A DNA stretch of 64,000 bases from Rhodococcus antarcticus (GCF_026153295.1 NZ_CP110615.1:3100001-3164000), one strand, 5' to 3'; shown: positions 16,673-25,686, numbered from the stretch's first letter. Notes: a model not told the origin generated them from the sequence alone. Numbers and translations are program-made.

Positions 16673-16855
16673 TCGAGGACCTCCGGTGTGCTGCGCTGCG
16701 ACCTGGGTCACACCCTAGGGCCGGCCCGGCAGCGCCGGAGGTGGCTCGTCGTGGTCGAGGCGGAGCCGGCCGTCCCCGGTCCCGGCCACGGCGGCCGCCG
16801 TCACGGGCACCCCGCCCGGCGCGGTGTCCTCGGTGCGCTGCCGTGGCGGCCGGGC

Positions 16856-18268
16856 TCAGCCGCGGTGGGTGCGGACCCACTCCGCGATGCCGTCGGCCGT
16901 GATGGGCAGCGCGTCGGACAGCACCCGGTTGCCGGTGCCGGTGACGACCAGGTCGTCCTCGATGCGCACGCCGATGCCGCGGAGCTCCTCGGGCACCGTC
17001 AGGTCGTTGGGGTGGAAGTACAGGCCCGGCTCGACGGTCAGCGCCATGCCCTCCTCGAGGGTGCCCTCGTGGTAGGCCTCGGCCGAGCTCTGCGCGCAGT
17101 CGTGCACGTCCAGGCCCAGGTAGTGCCCCACCCCGCACACGATGTAGCGCCGGTGGTGCTGGCCCTTGGGGTCGAGCGACTCCTCCACCGAGACCGGCAG
17201 CAGGCCCCAGTCGTGCAGGCCCTCGGCGAGCACCCGCATGGCCGTCTGCTGGAACGTCCGGTACTCCGCGCCCGGGGCCACCTCGGCCATGGCGGCGACG
17301 TGGCTGGCGTGCACCAGGTCGTACACCTGGCGCTGGGCCTCGCTGAACTCCCCGGAGACGGGGTAGGTCCGGGTGACGTCGGCGGTGTAGAACGTGGTGG
17401 CCTCCACGCCGGCGTCCATGAGCAGCAGCCCGTCCGGCGGGACCACCCCGTCGTTGCGGACCCAGTGCAGCACGGGTGCGTGCGGGCCGGCCGCGAGGAT
17501 GGAGGAGTAGCCGACGCCGTTGCCGGACGTGCGCGCGCGGCGGTCGAAGGTGCCCTGCAGCCAGCGCTCACCCCCGGCCCGCTCTGCCTCGGGCAGCGCC
17601 GCGGCCACCTCCGTGAACCCCGTGACGGTGGCGTCGACGGCCGCCTGCAGCTGGTCGATCTCCCAGTCGTCCTTGACCCGCCGCAGCTCGGAGAGCACCC
17701 GGCGCAGCTCGCCCCCGGAGCCGCTGACCAGCGCGTCGAGCACGGGCTCCACGCCGCGGGTCGCGAGCATCGCGGGGTAGCTGCCGCGCAGGGCGCCGGG
17801 CAGCTCCTCGAGCGGGCGGCACGTGATGCCCAGGGCCTCGCTCCACTCGCCGAGCCCGGGCACGGGGCCGATCCACAGCTCGCCGTCCCGGGCGGAGGCG
17901 AAGAAGTCCGACTCACCGGGCCCGGCGGGCGCGCGCAGGTGCAGCACCGCGTCGTGCCGGTCGCCGGAGGGGTGCATGACCAGCACCGCCCCCTCGGCCT
18001 GGCAGCCCGTGAGCCAGAGGAAGTCGGAGTCGGGCCGGAACTCGTAGTCGGAGTCGTTGGAGCGCACCGGGGCACGCCCCGCGGCCACTGCGATCCGCTG
18101 CCCGGGAAAGGCCTGGGAGAGCTTCTGCCGGTGCTCGGCCGCGGCCACCGCCTGACCGTCGACGACGTGGGCGGCCCGGTCGGCCGGCCCCCACCCGTCG
18201 CGGACGTTCTCCCGGAAGCCGGGGGCGTCGGTGAGCTTGCTCGGGTCGCGGCGCGCGGGTCGAGTCAT
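16856..18268 (-). CDS. pepP: Xaa-Pro aminopeptidase (aminopeptidase P, M24 family)
   Basis: 470 residues: an N-terminal creatinase-like domain (SNDSDYEFRPDSDFLWLTG) and a C-terminal pita-bread domain. The five dinuclear metal ligands are visible in order: Asp in LLMDAG, Asp in ADVTRTYP, His in GVGHYLGLDVHD, Glu in TVEPGLYF and Glu in GVRIEDD. It removes N-terminal residues before proline in the cytoplasm. ATG 18268 starts with MTRPARRDPSKL. The length is usual for bacterial PepP. Neighbours do not suggest a specialised role. Confidence 0.95.
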   Translation of the reverse strand: MTRPARRDPSKLTDAPGFRENVRDGWGPADRAAHVVDGQAVAAAEHRQKLSQAFPGQRIAVAAGRAPVRSNDSDYEFRPDSDFLWLTGCQAEGAVLVMHPSGDRHDAVLHLRAPAGPGESDFFASARDGELWIGPVPGLGEWSEALGITCRPLEELPGALRGSYPAMLATRGVEPVLDALVSGSGGELRRVLSELRRVKDDWEIDQLQAAVDATVTGFTEVAAALPEAERAGGERWLQGTFDRRARTSGNGVGYSSILAAGPHAPVLHWVRNDGVVPPDGLLLMDAGVEATTFYTADVTRTYPVSGEFSEAQRQVYDLVHASHVAAMAEVAPGAEYRTFQQTAMRVLAEGLHDWGLLPVSVEESLDPKGQHHRRYIVCGVGHYLGLDVHDCAQSSAEAYHEGTLEEGMALTVEPGLYFHPNDLTVPEELRGIGVRIEDDLVVTGTGNRVLSDALPITADGIAEWVRTHRG

Positions 18269-18313
18269 GACCTCCAGGCTAGTGCGGGTGGTCCCCGGAC
18301 CCCAGCCGGCTGG

Positions 18314-19081
18314 TCAGCTGACGGCGGCGTCCGCGATCGAGCCGGCCTCCTTCGCCCCCGCCTCCAGCGCGGCGCAGCAGGCCACCACCCAGGTGGCGAC
18401 CCCCTCGGCCGTGCCCGCGGCGAAACCCGCGGCAGCACGCCGGTAGTCGTCCGGGCGGCGCAGCCAGCTGACCTCCGGGACGGTGAGGTTGTGCACGTCG
18501 AGCCCGCTGCTGACGGCCACCAGCCGCGAGGCCGCCCGCGCCACCACGCCGTCCGCGCTGCCGAACGGCGCCAGCCCCAGCAGCTCCCCGTGCACCACCG
18601 CGGCCAGCACGGCCGCCGGCACCCGGGTCCCCCCGGTGACGAGCTGGCCGAGCCCGTCGAGCCGCTGCGCCGTGCCCAGCCGGGGCCGACCCAGCTGCGC
18701 GTCGTCGACGAGGTCCGCCGCGGCCAGCAGGTGCAGGCGCGCGAGCACCTGCAGCGGCGCGCGACGCCAGACGCCGAGCAGGGTCGTCAGGGCGGGTCCG
18801 TCCAGCGTCGTGGCCACCCGCAGCGCGCCGGCGGTGACCGGGTCGGCGGCCGTGCCCTCACCGGGCAGCTCCGTGGAGCCACCGTCCAGCGCGGCCGAGC
18901 TCCGCGCGGCACGGACCGAGGCCTCGGTGGCCCCGACGGCCCAGCCCTTGCGGTTGGCCGGGTGCCGGTGCACCGCGTCGACGGCGGCACGGGCGGCGTC
19001 CGCGGCGGCTGCCACCCCGGGCAGCTCCAGCAGGGGGGCGAGCGGGTCGACGGGCACGGGCAGGGACGGTAGGCCACTCAC
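18314..19081 (-). CDS. Fic-like protein with degenerate catalytic motif (Rv3662c-like)
   Basis: 255 residues, no membrane segment. The pattern SSAALDGG near residue 65 resembles the S-S-x-I-E-G motif at the N-terminus of Fic proteins. Downstream HGELLGLAPFGSADGVVARAASRL aligns with the Fic core HPFxDGNGRxxR, but the catalytic His is Ala and the G-N-G-R box is lost. The later R-x-x-DYRRA also fits the family. It is therefore probably a pseudo-Fic, without AMP transferase activity. GTG 19081 is divergent from acs. The same hypothetical family sits here in mycobacteria. Confidence 0.65.
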   Translation of the reverse strand: MSGLPSLPVPVDPLAPLLELPGVAAAADAARAAVDAVHRHPANRKGWAVGATEASVRAARSSAALDGGSTELPGEGTAADPVTAGALRVATTLDGPALTTLLGVWRRAPLQVLARLHLLAAADLVDDAQLGRPRLGTAQRLDGLGQLVTGGTRVPAAVLAAVVHGELLGLAPFGSADGVVARAASRLVAVSSGLDVHNLTVPEVSWLRRPDDYRRAAAGFAAGTAEGVATWVVACCAALEAGAKEAGSIADAAVS

Positions 19082-19108
19082 CGCGCCGGTCCACCCGCTG
19101 GGCGAGGG

Positions 19109-19153
19109 ACTGCCCGTTCGGCAGTGGTCCGGCTCACCCTCCCGGCCTAGGTT
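19109..19153 (+). promoter_or_regulatory. acs promoter with CRP-like site and inverted repeat
   Basis: TAGGTT (19148-19153) ends 6 nt before the acs ATG. GTGG-TCCGGC-TCAC at 19124-19137 matches the CRP core at seven of eight positions and ends 10 nt before the -10 box. Overlapping it is a second inverted repeat, ACTGCC 19109-19114 with GGCAGT 19120-19125, which may bind another regulator. Confidence 0.5.
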
Positions 19154-19159
19154 CGAGCC

Positions 19160-21160
19160 ATGACGACGCCGTCCGAGCCGCTGCAGTCCGAGACCGATCC
19201 CGCCGCGCGCGTGTTCCCGCCCAGCCCGGAGTTCACCGCCCAGGCCAACGCCGGGCCCGAGCTGCAGACCGCGGCCGACGCCGACCGCGAGGGCTTCTGG
19301 GCCGCCCAGGCGCAGCGCCTGCACTGGCACGAGCCGTGGACCGAGGTGCTGGACTGGTCCGAGGCCCCGGTCGCGAAGTGGTTCGTGGGCGGCAAGCTCA
19401 ACGTCGCCCACAACTGCGTGGACCGCCACGTCGAGGCCGGCAACGGCGACCGGGTGGCCATCCACTGGGAGGGCGAGCCCGGCGACAGCCGCGCCATCAC
19501 CTACTCCGACCTGCTCGCCGAGGTCAGCCGCGCCGCCAACACCTTCACCGAGCTCGGCCTCGTCAGCGGCGACCGGGTGGCCGTCTACATGCCGATGGTC
19601 CCCGAGGCGATCGTCACCATGCTGGCCTGCGCCCGTCTGGGCCTGACCCACTCCCTGGTCTTCGCCGGCTTCTCCGCGACCGCGCTGCGCTCCCGGGTCG
19701 ACGACGCGCAGGCCAAGCTCGTCGTCACCACCGACGGCCAGTGGCGCCGCGGCAAGGCCGCCCCCCTCAAGGACACCGTGGACGAGGCCGTCGACGGTGC
19801 GGCGTGCGTGGAGCACGTGCTGGTCGTGCGGCGCACCGAGACGGACGTGAGCTGGACCGAGGGGCGCGACCTGTGGTGGCACGAGACGGTGGCCCACGCC
19901 TCGCCCGAGCACACCGCGCAGCCCTTCGACGCCGAGCACCCCCTGTTCGTGCTCTACACCTCCGGCACCACCGGCAAGCCCAAGGGGATCATCCACACCT
20001 CCGGCGGGTACCTCACCCAGACCAGCTACACCCACCACAACGTCTTCGACCACAAGGAGGGCCGCGACGTCTACTGGTGCACCGCCGACATCGGCTGGGT
20101 CACCGGGCACAGCTACATCGTCTACGGCCCGCTGAGCAACGGCGCGACGCAGGTGGTCTACGAGGGCACGCCGAACAGCCCGGACGAGCACCGGCACTGG
20201 AACATCATCGAGAAGTACGGGGTGACGATCTACTACACGGCGCCGACGCTGGTGCGGACGTTCATGAAGTGGGGCCGCGAGATCCCCGACGCCCACGACC
20301 TGTCCTCGCTGCGCGTGCTGGGCAGCGTCGGCGAGCCCATCAACCCCGAGGCGTGGACGTGGTACCACGAGGTGATCGGCGGTGGGCGCTGTCCCATCGT
20401 GGACACGTGGTGGCAGACCGAGACCGGCGCCATCATGATCGCGCCGCTGCCCGGGATCACGGCGTGCAAGCCCGGTTCCGCGATGGCGACGCTCCCGGGG
20501 ATCTCTGCCGCGATCGTCGACGAGGAGGCCAACGTCCTCGGCGCCTCCTCCGGCGGTTCCGGGGCGGGCGGTGACACCGTCCAGGGCTACCTGGTGCTGG
20601 ACCAGCCGTGGCCGTCGATGCTCCGCGGCATCTGGGGCGACATGGACCGCTTCCGGGAGACCTACTGGAGCCGCTACGCCGAGCAGGGCTGGTACTTCGC
20701 GGGGGACGGCGCCAAGTACGACGAGGACGGCGCGATCTGGCTGCTGGGGCGGGTCGACGACGTGATGAACGTGTCCGGGCACCGCATCTCCACCACGGAG
20801 GTCGAGTCCGCGCTGGTCAGCCACCCCTCGGTCGCCGAGGCCGCCGTGGTCGGGGCCTCCGACGCCACCACCGGGCAGGGGATCGTCGCCTTCGTCATCC
20901 AGCGGGGCGGCCAGACCCAGAGCGGGGAGGCCTACATCACCGAGCTGCGCGACCACGTGGCCAAGGAGATCGGGCCGATCGCGAAGCCACGGCAGATCCT
21001 GGTGGTGCCGGAGCTGCCCAAGACCCGCAGCGGCAAGATCATGCGGCGGCTGCTCCGCGACATCGCCGAGAACCGCGAGGTGGGTGACACCTCGACCCTC
21101 GCCGACGCGGCGGTCATGCAGTCCATCAGCAAGGGCCTCTCCGCACCCGCGGCGGACTGA
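19160..21160 (+). CDS. acs: Acetyl-CoA synthetase (AMP-forming)
   Basis: 666 residues, full length. It makes acetyl-CoA from acetate, CoA and ATP. The P-loop LYTSGTTGKPKGI, the acetate-pocket and AMP motif DTWWQTETG, YFAGDGAKYDEDG, the hinge GRVDDVMNVSGHR and the C-terminal lysine in PKTRSGKIMRR (the known acetylation site of the family) are all present. A flexible Ser/Gly insertion, GASSGGSGAGGD near residue 455, is longer than the tight turn usual there. ATG 19160 is 6 nt after a TAGGTT -10 box, so the transcript is probably leaderless. Position matches mycobacterial Rv3667. Confidence 0.97.
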   Translation: MTTPSEPLQSETDPAARVFPPSPEFTAQANAGPELQTAADADREGFWAAQAQRLHWHEPWTEVLDWSEAPVAKWFVGGKLNVAHNCVDRHVEAGNGDRVAIHWEGEPGDSRAITYSDLLAEVSRAANTFTELGLVSGDRVAVYMPMVPEAIVTMLACARLGLTHSLVFAGFSATALRSRVDDAQAKLVVTTDGQWRRGKAAPLKDTVDEAVDGAACVEHVLVVRRTETDVSWTEGRDLWWHETVAHASPEHTAQPFDAEHPLFVLYTSGTTGKPKGIIHTSGGYLTQTSYTHHNVFDHKEGRDVYWCTADIGWVTGHSYIVYGPLSNGATQVVYEGTPNSPDEHRHWNIIEKYGVTIYYTAPTLVRTFMKWGREIPDAHDLSSLRVLGSVGEPINPEAWTWYHEVIGGGRCPIVDTWWQTETGAIMIAPLPGITACKPGSAMATLPGISAAIVDEEANVLGASSGGSGAGGDTVQGYLVLDQPWPSMLRGIWGDMDRFRETYWSRYAEQGWYFAGDGAKYDEDGAIWLLGRVDDVMNVSGHRISTTEVESALVSHPSVAEAAVVGASDATTGQGIVAFVIQRGGQTQSGEAYITELRDHVAKEIGPIAKPRQILVVPELPKTRSGKIMRRLLRDIAENREVGDTSTLADAAVMQSISKGLSAPAAD

Positions 21161-21310
21161 GGGGCCGAGGGCGGGGCCGGGGAGCCCACGAACCGGGCCG
21201 GTGACGGCTCGGACGTGGACCTGCGCCCGGGCGTGGCACCATGTCTCCCGACGACCACCGGCGTCCCCTCCCCGGGGACGAGCACCGGCACCTGCACTGG
21301 AGGGCCCGAG

Positions 21311-21769
21311 TTGAGCTCAGGAGACAACACCACCCACGTCGGCGTGCCCACGACGGTGGCGTCCATCCCCCTGACCGACGTCGACGCGCGGGCGCCCGGC
21401 ACCGGCAGCATCGGCAACCTGGTCAAGGACGCGACCGCCCAGGTGTCCACGCTGGTCCGTGCCGAGGTGGCGCTGGCCAAGGCCGAGGTCACCGGCGAGG
21501 TGAAGAAGGCCGTGTTCGGCGGGATCTTCTTCATCGTCGCCGCCGTCATCGGTCTCTACAGCACGTTCTTCCTCTTCTTCGCCCTCGCCGAGCTGCTGGA
21601 CATCTGGCTGCCGCGCTGGGCGGCGTTCGCGATCATCTTCGCCGCGATGGTGCTGGTCGCCGCGGTAGCGGGGCTGCTCGGGCTGCGCAAGGTGAAGAAG
21701 CTTCAGAAGCCCGAGAAGACCATCGACGCGGTGAAGGACAACGCCAAGGTCCTCCCCGGCTCGCACTAG
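21311..21769 (+). CDS. Phage-holin-superfamily (DUF1469-type) membrane protein
   Basis: 152 residues, starting at TTG 21311 behind GGAGGG. An N-terminal soluble stretch and amphipathic helix (LVRAEVALAKAEV) precede two membrane segments (about residues 72-100 and 106-126) and a basic tail. This is the putative actinobacterial holin-X/holin superfamily III type. It is a chromosomal membrane protein and not evidence of a prophage. It ends 7 nt before the epoxide hydrolase start, so the two form an operon, as at mycobacterial Rv3669-ephE. Confidence 0.85.
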   Translation: MSSGDNTTHVGVPTTVASIPLTDVDARAPGTGSIGNLVKDATAQVSTLVRAEVALAKAEVTGEVKKAVFGGIFFIVAAVIGLYSTFFLFFALAELLDIWLPRWAAFAIIFAAMVLVAAVAGLLGLRKVKKLQKPEKTIDAVKDNAKVLPGSH

Positions 21770-21775
21770 GCCACC

Positions 21776-22699
21776 GTGGCCGCCCCCGAGCCGTCCAGCG
21801 TCCGCGTCGAGGGTCCCTGGACCCACCGGGACGTGCACGCCAACGGCACCCGGTTCCACGTCGCCGAGGTCGACGGCGGCGGGCCGCTGGTGCTGCTGCT
21901 GCACGGCTTCCCCGAGTTCTGGTGGAGCTGGCGACACCAGCTGACCTCGCTGGCCGCGGCCGGCGCGCGGGCGGTGGCCGTGGACCTGCGCGGCTACGGG
22001 GACTCCGACAAGCCCCCGCGTGGCTACGACGGCTGGACCCTCGCCGGTGACGTCGCCGGCCTGGTCCGCGCCCTGGGGGCCGAGCGCGCCGTCCTCGTCG
22101 GGCACGACTGGGGCGGGCTCATCGCCTGGGCCACCGCGGCCCTGCACCCGAGGCTGGTGAGCGGGCTCGGCGTGGTCGCCGCTCCGCACCCGGTGGCGCT
22201 GCGCCGCGCCGTGCGCAGCGAGCCGCTGGGCCAGGGCCGCGCCTCGGCCTACGCCACCGCCTACCAGCTGCCCCGGTGGCCGGAGCGGCGGCTGGTGCGC
22301 GACGACGCCGCCGAGATCGAGGCCGTGCTCCGGCGCTGGGCGGGCCCCCGCTGGGTGGCCGGCGACGAGTTCGGCGAGGTCGCAGCGCGCAACCGCTCCG
22401 CGATGCAGGTCCCCGGGGTGGTGCACTCCGCGATGGAGTACTACCGGTGGGCGCTGCGCAGCCAGGTCCGGGGCGAGGGCCACCGGTTCGCGGCCGACCT
22501 GGCGGCGCCCGTGCGGGTGCCCGTCCTGCAGCTGCACGGTGCGCTCGACCCGTGCCTTCTGCCGTCCACCGCCGCCGCGTCGGCGCCGTGGGCGCTGGAC
22601 CGGGAGCACGAGCTGCTCGACGGCGTGGGCCACTTCCCGCACCAGGAGGTCCCCGAGGTCGTCACCGCCGCCCTGGTGCGGCTGCTCGGACGGGTCTGA
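21776..22699 (+). CDS. ephE: Epoxide hydrolase / alpha-beta hydrolase (EphE-like)
   Basis: 307 residues of the alpha/beta-hydrolase fold. The oxyanion-hole motif is HGFPEFWWSW (HGxP), the nucleophile aspartate lies in the elbow GHDWGG, and a catalytic His lies in GVGHFPHQEVP. An Asp nucleophile with HGxP points to epoxide hydrolase rather than esterase. A cap domain occupies about residues 150-215. GTG 21776 lies 7 nt after the preceding stop without its own strong ribosome site, consistent with coupling. It is convergent with the MarP gene. Confidence 0.88.
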   Translation: MAAPEPSSVRVEGPWTHRDVHANGTRFHVAEVDGGGPLVLLLHGFPEFWWSWRHQLTSLAAAGARAVAVDLRGYGDSDKPPRGYDGWTLAGDVAGLVRALGAERAVLVGHDWGGLIAWATAALHPRLVSGLGVVAAPHPVALRRAVRSEPLGQGRASAYATAYQLPRWPERRLVRDDAAEIEAVLRRWAGPRWVAGDEFGEVAARNRSAMQVPGVVHSAMEYYRWALRSQVRGEGHRFAADLAAPVRVPVLQLHGALDPCLLPSTAAASAPWALDREHELLDGVGHFPHQEVPEVVTAALVRLLGRV

Positions 22700-22744
22700 C
22701 GGCCAGTACCCGGCGTTCAGGCTCCGACGTTCAGGCTCCGAAAT

Positions 22745-23932
22745 TCAGGACGTGCAGGCGCCGGTGCCGACCGCCCCGCGTGCGGTGGACGCCGCCGACA
22801 CCTCGCCCGAGACCTCCTCGGCGGTGAGCACGAAACCCGTCTCGGGGTCGTCGACGGCCGCGCCGAACACCACGCCGAGCACCGCGCCGGAGGTGTTGAC
22901 GAGCGGGCCGCCGGAGTTGCCGCTGCGCACCGTCCCCCGCACCGTGTAGACGTTCCGGCTCACCGTGCTGGAGTCGTAGATGTCCGGACCGCGCAGGGTG
23001 ATGTCCTCGCGGACCCGGGCCGCCGAGGCCGTGTAGGCCCCGTCGAGCGGGTAGCCCAGGACGATCGCGGACGTGCCGGTGCTCGCCGCAGCCGGGGCGA
23101 AGCCCAGCACCGGCGCCTGCAGGCCCGGGACGTCGAGCACGGCGATGTCGGTCTCCGGGTCGTAGAGCACCACGGTCGCGGTGAGCAGCGCGCCCCCGGA
23201 CTCCACGCCCACCTGGTCGGTCCCGGCGACCACGTGGGCGTTGGTCATCACCCGTTCCGGCGCGACGACGAACCCCGTGCCCTCCAGCCCGCGCGAGCAC
23301 GAGGGGGCCACCCCGCGCACCTTGAGCACGCTCTTCCGCAGCGTCTGCACCACCGCGGTGCCCTGGAGCGTCGTGTCCGGGGCATCGACCTGCGTGATGG
23401 GGGTGCGCCCGAACGGTCCGAGCACGCTGGGAAGCTGGGAGGTGTTGAGCAGCGCACCGAACTCCGCGGGCAGCTTCTGGGCCTGCACGGGCAGCACGTC
23501 GTTGACCCCGGCCAGCACCGCGGAACCGCGCACCGCGCTCGCGAGGCTCGTGCTGGCCGAGGAGGTCAGCGGCACCGCCAGCAGCCACGCAGCCACCAGC
23601 ACGGCCGTCGCCTGCACCACCGAACCGAGGGCGCTGTCCACGGTGCGGACGGCCTTCTGGGTCAGGCTCGCCCGCACCGCACGCCCCAGCAGCACCCCCG
23701 CGGTCTGCCCGACGGCCACCAGGAGCACCACGACGCCGACCCCGAGCGCGGCGCGCGCGGCCGTGCTCTGCACCGACTCGATGAGCACCGGGGCCAGCCG
23801 CACCCCCACCACGGCCCCCACGAGGACGCCGGTGAACGCGAGCACGGCCGTCGCGACCCCCTGCCGCCAGCCGGACGCCGCGGCGAGCAGGGCCAGCACC
23901 AGCACGAGGGCGTCCACCCAGTTCAGGTTCAC
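22745..23932 (-). CDS. marP: MarP-like membrane serine protease
   Basis: 395 residues. Four N-terminal membrane helices (a CvpA-like region, residues about 5-120) precede a periplasmic trypsin-like protease domain with His in MTNAHVV, Asp in DIAVLDV and Ser in GNSGGPLV. Two cysteines (PSCSRG and the final GACTS) may form the stabilising disulfide known in M. tuberculosis MarP (Rv3671c), which is required for acid resistance. GTG 23932 (VNLNWVDALVLV) is chosen over the longer start at 23965, which overlaps the upstream Nudix gene. Confidence 0.93.
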   Translation of the reverse strand: MNLNWVDALVLVLALLAAASGWRQGVATAVLAFTGVLVGAVVGVRLAPVLIESVQSTAARAALGVGVVVLLVAVGQTAGVLLGRAVRASLTQKAVRTVDSALGSVVQATAVLVAAWLLAVPLTSSASTSLASAVRGSAVLAGVNDVLPVQAQKLPAEFGALLNTSQLPSVLGPFGRTPITQVDAPDTTLQGTAVVQTLRKSVLKVRGVAPSCSRGLEGTGFVVAPERVMTNAHVVAGTDQVGVESGGALLTATVVLYDPETDIAVLDVPGLQAPVLGFAPAAASTGTSAIVLGYPLDGAYTASAARVREDITLRGPDIYDSSTVSRNVYTVRGTVRSGNSGGPLVNTSGAVLGVVFGAAVDDPETGFVLTAEEVSGEVSAASTARGAVGTGACTS

Positions 23933-23945
23933 GCGCCGGAGCCGC

Positions 23946-24620
23946 TCATCGGTCCACTGAACCACGGGCCGAAGCCACGGCGGCGTCGAGGTCGCGCACG
24001 TCCCGGGTGTCCCACGGCTGGTCCCAGCCGGCCATCCGCAGCAGCGACGCCACCAGACCTCCGGTGAACCCCCACACCAGCAGGCCGTCCACGGAGAACG
24101 CGGGGCCGACGAACCCCGAGGAGTGCCGCACGCGGAAGCGGTTGGCGGGGTCGACCAGCTCGCGCAGCCCCACCCGCGCCACCCGGGCGCTCTCGGCCAG
24201 GTCCACCGCCTCCACCGGGCTGGGCTCGCGCCAGTGCGCCAGCACCGGCCGCACCCGGAACCCCGAGGGCGGCAGGAAGAGCTCGGGCAGCACCACGAGC
24301 GGGTCGACCCCGGCCGGGTCGAGGCCGGTCTCCTCCTGCGCCTCCCGCAGGGCCGCCCCCACGGGGCCGTCGTCGCCCGGGTCCACCGCGCCGCCGGGGA
24401 AGGCCACCTGCCCGCTGTGGCTGCGCAGGGTGGCGGCCCGTTCCAGCAGGAGCACGTCGCCGTCGTCGAACCCGGTGCCGGCCAGCAGCATCAGCACGGC
24501 GGCGGCGCGGGCGTCCTCCGGCGCCACCGGGGTCCGGGTGAGCTCGGGCACCCCGGCCCGGCCGACCTCCTCGGCCAGGGTCGAGAGCCAGTCCGGGGGT
24601 GTGGTCAGGGGGGTGCTCAC
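23946..24620 (-). CDS. Nudix hydrolase, CoA-pyrophosphatase type
   Basis: 224 residues. The Nudix region reads FPGGAVDPGDDGPVGAALREAQEETGL, with the catalytic REAQEE intact. The GG-x-x-D-x-x-D spacing and the preceding LRSHSGQVAFPGG are the UPF0035 signature seen in CoA-cleaving Nudix enzymes such as NudL. The reaction is inferred from that signature. GTG 24620 overlaps the thioredoxin stop by 4 nt, so the two genes are coupled, and marP follows 13 nt later. This is the mycobacterial order Rv3673c-Rv3672c-Rv3671c. Confidence 0.9.
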   Translation of the reverse strand: MSTPLTTPPDWLSTLAEEVGRAGVPELTRTPVAPEDARAAAVLMLLAGTGFDDGDVLLLERAATLRSHSGQVAFPGGAVDPGDDGPVGAALREAQEETGLDPAGVDPLVVLPELFLPPSGFRVRPVLAHWREPSPVEAVDLAESARVARVGLRELVDPANRFRVRHSSGFVGPAFSVDGLLVWGFTGGLVASLLRMAGWDQPWDTRDVRDLDAAVASARGSVDR

Positions 24621-25297
24621 CCCGTGACCCCGAGGTAGGTCGCCACGTCGGCGGCGATGGCGACCGGGTCGGTGTAGGGCACGGCGAGGATCTTGGCGAC
24701 ACTGCCGTCGGCCCGCAGCAGCACGGTCACCGGCAGCACCTTCGGCGCACCGACCAGCGCGGCGATGCGGGACGTCGCGTCCTGCACGGTGGGCAGGCGC
24801 ACCCCGTAGCTGGCCAACCTCTCGAGCCCGTAGGGCGACGCCGGGTCGCTGTGCACGGTGAGCACGGTCACCGCGTCGCCCGCGGTGGCGGCGAAGGTCT
24901 GCATGGCGGGCAGCTCGGCCGCACACGGCTGGCAGTACCAGGCCCAGAGGTCGAGCACGGCGGGCTTCCCGGCCAGGGCCGTGCCCAGGTCCACGGTGCT
25001 GCCGTCGCCCAGGCACTCCAGGCGCAGCCCCGCCAGCGGACCGTTGCCCGCGGTGGCGCCGGCGACCGGCACCGGGCAGGGCAGCAGGTCGGCCGCGGCC
25101 CTCGGCGCGACCAGGTCGGCGGCGGGAACGGGCGTGCTGCTGGAGGGCGCCGCAGCCGTTGCCCTGGGACCGGGGGGCACCGGCGCTGCGGCGGGGACCC
25201 CGCTGCCCCGCGGCCACAGGGCCACGGCCAGGGCGACGACGACCGCGAGTCCCAGGACGTTCCAGCGCAGGGTGGAGCTGGCGAGCAGGGTCCTCAC
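24617..25297 (-). CDS. TlpA-like membrane-anchored thioredoxin
   Basis: 226 residues. An N-terminal membrane anchor (residues about 12-30) and a Pro/Ala/Ser linker precede a thioredoxin-fold domain with redox motif CQPC in LDLWAWYCQPCAAELPAM. Two extra cysteines (LLPCPV and LECLG) lie before the motif. It should act outside the membrane on protein disulfides or haem maturation, as TlpA proteins do. GTG 25297 is selected because the signal anchor begins there. In M. tuberculosis an endonuclease III gene (nth) lies between this gene and crp; here it is absent. Confidence 0.9.
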   Translation of the reverse strand: MRTLLASSTLRWNVLGLAVVVALAVALWPRGSGVPAAAPVPPGPRATAAAPSSSTPVPAADLVAPRAAADLLPCPVPVAGATAGNGPLAGLRLECLGDGSTVDLGTALAGKPAVLDLWAWYCQPCAAELPAMQTFAATAGDAVTVLTVHSDPASPYGLERLASYGVRLPTVQDATSRIAALVGAPKVLPVTVLLRADGSVAKILAVPYTDPVAIAADVATYLGVTG

Positions 25298-25422
25298 GGG
25301 CGGGCCCGCACGATCGTCACGTCGCCAAGGGTACGGAGCCGCGCCATTGCCGCTGCCGGGCGTTACGGGTCCGAGGCGTCGGCGTGATCTCCCCGAGTCG
25401 CGGGCGTGCCATGCTCGGAGCC

Positions 25423-25686
25423 ATGGTCGGCCTGGCGGTGGTGCTGTTCCCCTTCGTCCTGATGGCCTTTGCCCTGTCCATGGAGCGGGTGGAGACACGG
25501 GTGCGCCGCACCGGCCTCGGTGAGGACGAGGTGGAGCAGTTCCTCGACCAGGCGAGCGCGTCGGAGGTCCAGACCCTGCTGAGCGACGGGATGCCCCGGG
25601 CCCTGGACGTGTTCCAGCTGCGCCGCCACCACCCTCGACGCGCCCCGGCGCGCGAGCGGTCCGAGGCACGCCGCACCGCGCCGTGA
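25423..25686 (+). CDS. Small membrane protein beside crp (Rv3675-like)
   Basis: About 87 residues. A single N-terminal membrane helix (VGLAVVLFPFVLMAFALSM) is followed by a soluble charged part with DEVEQFLDQASASEVQTLL and an Arg-rich tail. ATG 25423 is preferred because it lies 7 nt after a CATGCT box (25410-25415); ATG 25411 is inside that box. It belongs to a small actinobacterial family of unknown function placed upstream of crp. The stop is 138 nt before the crp start. Confidence 0.75.
   Translation: MVGLAVVLFPFVLMAFALSMERVETRVRRTGLGEDEVEQFLDQASASEVQTLLSDGMPRALDVFQLRRHHPRRAPARERSEARRTAP

Noticed and set aside
21311-21769. Holin-like gene as sign of a prophage
   Set aside because: No other phage genes, att sites or composition shift; the DUF1469-type family is ordinary chromosomal and syntenic with mycobacteria.
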